Assembly (NCBI GenBank): GCA_029865125.1 | Contig: JAOUHN010000004.1 | Coordinates: forward strand, 1-41,731 | Source: Candidatus Moraniibacteriota bacterium | GTDB lineage: Bacteria; Patescibacteriota; Minisyncoccia; Moranbacterales; UBA9337 | Length of the DNA: 41,731 nucleotides | Direction: 5' to 3' | Shown here: positions 39,773 to 41,731 of the stretch, in pieces | Position numbering within the stretch: position 1 is the first letter of the stretch | Layout of the letters: each line of letters begins with the position of its first letter | Position numbers and translations under genes: made by a program | Notes under the pieces: model-generated | What the model was told of the DNA's origin: nothing | Databases searched by the model: none | What the model saw: the letters and a program-made list of their open reading frames with translations, nothing else

Positions 39773-40468
39773 ATGAATTTAGTTAGCTTTCAAAAATTTA
39801 CATTGGTGGATTATCCAGGGAAAATTGCAACTACCGTTTTCACGGCTGGGTGCAACTTTCGCTGTCCTTTTTGCTATAATCCAGAATTGGTTTTTTCTGC
39901 ACAACCCGTGACAAACGGAAACAAGATTGAAAAAGATTTTTTCAAATTTCTTGAGAGCAGAAAGGGAAAGCTTGATGGAGTGTGCATCACCGGAGGAGAA
40001 CCAACTCTTCAAAGTGATCTCATTGAATTTATGGGTAAGGTGAAAGACATGGGATATTTCGTGAAGCTGGACACCAACGGAATGAGGCCAGACGCAGTGA
40101 GACGTGCAATTGAAGCAGGTGTGGTGGACTATTTCGCAATGGACATCAAAAACAGTCTGGAAAGATATTCCGAAACCGTGGGAATCAACGTGGACACAGA
40201 AAGAATCAAGCTCTCTGTGGAACTCATCAAAAACAGTGGAGTGGATTATGACTTTCGAACCACAGTGGTCCCCGGAATTCACACCTATGATGATTTCAAA
40301 AGCATTGCCACCTGGATCGGAGGCGCCAAAAAATATGCCCTCCAAGGTTACCGCGACCAAAATATCCTCGACCCAAAACTCCGAGACAAAAAAGGAGAAG
40401 TTTTAGATTTGGAGAAAATTAAGGAGATGATCGAAGGAGAGTTTGGGGAAGTTGTCATTAGAGATTAG
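39773..40468 (+). CDS. nrdG: Anaerobic ribonucleotide reductase activating protein (radical SAM)
   Basis: Radical SAM cluster C27-x3-C31-x2-C34 (CNFRCPFC), preceded by FTLVDYPGKIATTVFTAGC as in the NrdG-like activase family; CITGGEPTLQ is the SAM-binding GGE motif and VKLDTNGMRP the next strand. 231 residues, the longer NrdG type. It would abstract H from the Gly of the reductase, here located on the separate subunit encoded just upstream, rather than on NrdD itself. Separated from that gene by 418 nt of repeats and probably with its own promoter. Confidence 0.93.
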   Translation: MNLVSFQKFTLVDYPGKIATTVFTAGCNFRCPFCYNPELVFSAQPVTNGNKIEKDFFKFLESRKGKLDGVCITGGEPTLQSDLIEFMGKVKDMGYFVKLDTNGMRPDAVRRAIEAGVVDYFAMDIKNSLERYSETVGINVDTERIKLSVELIKNSGVDYDFRTTVVPGIHTYDDFKSIATWIGGAKKYALQGYRDQNILDPKLRDKKGEVLDLEKIKEMIEGEFGEVVIRD

Positions 40469-40506
40469 CTTAAGTATTTTTGCTGTTTTGTATTAAAGAT
40501 GTTTTT

Positions 40507-41731
40507 ATGAAAGTTATAGATAAAATTCAGATTAGATATTTTAGATCAATAAAAGATGAGAAAGTTCATAATATAAATGAAGTAAATGTTTTTTCTGGGT
40601 CTAATGATTCTGGAAAATCAAATATATTACGAGCACTAAATTTATTTTTTAACGGTGAAACAAGTTTTCAAAATAGATTGTATTTTGAAAATGATTTTTC
40701 TAAAGAAAGACTAGAAGAGGTAAGAAAGGAGTCCATAAAGGGAAGACAGTTTATCGCTGTTAAAATTTTCTTTATTGCTCCATCTGGACATAAAAATTTA
40801 CCAAATAAATTTTATGTTGAAAAAATGTGGGATAGAAAAGGCAATTTACTAAATACTGCAGACAATGTGATTTATCAGTTTAAGAAAGGTAAAACAAAAG
40901 CTAAAACTGAAGTAACAGCGAAGACTGCATTGTCAAGGTTCATCAATAGTATTTATTATCAATATATACCAGCAGTAAGATCTCCAGTTATATTTGATAA
41001 TCTTTTGGGTATTTTGCAGGAATTAATAGTTAAAAAAAATAAAAATAATACAAAGGTTGCTGGGTTGCTAAGTGATATTGAGAAAGAATTTAATAGTTTT
41101 ACAGGCAAGATTGGTAGTGAATTTCAAAAAGTTTCTGGGGTTCAATCTAGTGTAAGGATTCCTTCCGAGTTTCAGGATATATTCAAGGCTTTTTTTATTG
41201 ATACAAATACAGGTAATTTTAGCATCCCTCTAAATTTTCGTGGTGATGGTATTCAGATGCGTTATATTCCCGTTATTATGGATTACATAGCTAGAAATTC
41301 AAGAGGTATTCATATTTGGGGATTTGATGAACCTGAAAATTCAACCGAGTATAAGCTTTGTTCACAGATGGCAGAGGATTTTAAGAACAGATTTTCAAAA
41401 AATGCGCAAATATTTATTGCAACGCATTCTTTTCATTTTACAACGCTGAAAGGTGAGAATGTCTCAAGATATAGAGTCTTTAAGGATGCACAAGGTATAA
41501 ATTCATCAGTGTTGTTTGTTAATAAGGATGATCAAGTTGATATATTTAATCAAGGTATATCAGAAAAAATAAATGAGGAATTGGGAATATTAGATTTACA
41601 TAAGGATATTGCTAATGAATACAAAGAATGGCAAGAAAATAAGAATGTTTGGTTGAATGAGTTTAAGAGAATAGAAAAGCAATTGTGTGACGATGATAAA
41701 TTACCAATCATATTTGTTGAAGGTAAGACAG
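40507..41731 (+). CDS. OLD-family ATPase-TOPRIM nuclease, 5' part (cut by window end)
   Basis: Open frame from ATG 40507 to the edge, 408 codons. N-terminal ABC/SMC-like ATPase: IQIRYFRSIKD, Walker A GSNDSGKS, a Q-loop region, signature-like LNFRGDGIQM, Walker B IHIWGFDEPEN and H-loop IFIATHSF. After a helical linker the last visible residues LPIIFVEGKT are the first TOPRIM motif (E of VEGxTD). This order is that of OLD nucleases, including GajA of the Gabija phage-defence system. The partner gene, if any, lies outside. It follows nrdG by 38 nt without a clear promoter. Confidence 0.85.
   Translation, partial: MKVIDKIQIRYFRSIKDEKVHNINEVNVFSGSNDSGKSNILRALNLFFNGETSFQNRLYFENDFSKERLEEVRKESIKGRQFIAVKIFFIAPSGHKNLPNKFYVEKMWDRKGNLLNTADNVIYQFKKGKTKAKTEVTAKTALSRFINSIYYQYIPAVRSPVIFDNLLGILQELIVKKNKNNTKVAGLLSDIEKEFNSFTGKIGSEFQKVSGVQSSVRIPSEFQDIFKAFFIDTNTGNFSIPLNFRGDGIQMRYIPVIMDYIARNSRGIHIWGFDEPENSTEYKLCSQMAEDFKNRFSKNAQIFIATHSFHFTTLKGENVSRYRVFKDAQGINSSVLFVNKDDQVDIFNQGISEKINEELGILDLHKDIANEYKEWQENKNVWLNEFKRIEKQLCDDDKLPIIFVEGKT

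Noticed and set aside
1-41731. TGA recoded as Gly or Trp, as in some CPR groups
   Set aside because: Several well-defined genes end at TGA (for example 9023-9025 and the ATGA overlap at 20499) and no conserved protein needs read-through.

Overview
The window is AT-rich and uses the standard bacterial code, with TGA as a true stop. Its small, compact gene set (mraZ-rsmH-ftsL-ftsI-murF, lepB, hisS, rpsU, yqeY, ybeY, dgkA, ftsA, ftsZ, plus an anaerobic class III ribonucleotide reductase) and its many fast-evolving membrane proteins suggest a Candidate Phyla Radiation (Patescibacteria, Parcubacteria-like) bacterium. That placement is inferred from gene content and style; no rRNA is present to fix it. 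Most core genes lack a Shine-Dalgarno (SD) sequence, which makes the few genes with strong ones stand out (rpsU, an NYN nuclease gene, two small orphan genes).

Region 1 (1-5250) is accessory. It holds the 3' part of an LCAT/PGAP1-like lipase gene and a mosaic array of five paralogous four-helix membrane proteins separated by repeated hairpins. A fossil copy of the lipase C-terminus and a PaaX-like regulator (winged helix plus Cas2-like fold) interrupt the array, and an M23 peptidase follows. Region 2 (5257-9025) is a tightly coupled pair of large orphan genes (453 and 800 aa), a candidate new two-gene module. Region 3 (9026-13822) is a run of separate promoter-gene-terminator units (two orphans, an SDR, a NUDIX protein, a membrane-anchored enzyme-like protein). 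They share a recurring strand-specific terminator hairpin, and two share a near-identical promoter block.

Region 4 (13823-17395, minus strand) has tRNA-Gln(UUG) flanked by partial copies of itself, dnaX, a GtrA-family protein and an orphan. Region 5 (17641-22517, plus strand) has an MFS transporter and a three-gene operon of two Cache-like sensors with no output domain and a small membrane-anchored beta-sandwich protein. Region 6 (22582-35386) is the wall and division core: mraZ with its own promoter and phased MraZ boxes, rsmH, ftsL-like, ftsI, a murF without the usual N-terminal domain, then lepB, hisS, rpsU, yqeY, ybeY, dgkA, ftsA and ftsZ.

Region 7 (35402-40468) is deoxynucleotide metabolism. 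An NYN-domain protein (minus strand) is followed by nrdR with a perfect NrdR box in its promoter, nrdD, a small gene and nrdG. The nrdD product stops just after its zinc site and has no glycyl-radical loop. The next small gene encodes a CxxC zinc-ribbon-like segment fused to exactly that missing loop. This split class III reductase is the strongest candidate for an undescribed arrangement. Region 8 (40507 to the end) is the 5' part of an OLD-family ATPase-TOPRIM nuclease gene (GajA-like), probably the start of a defence locus continuing outside the window.
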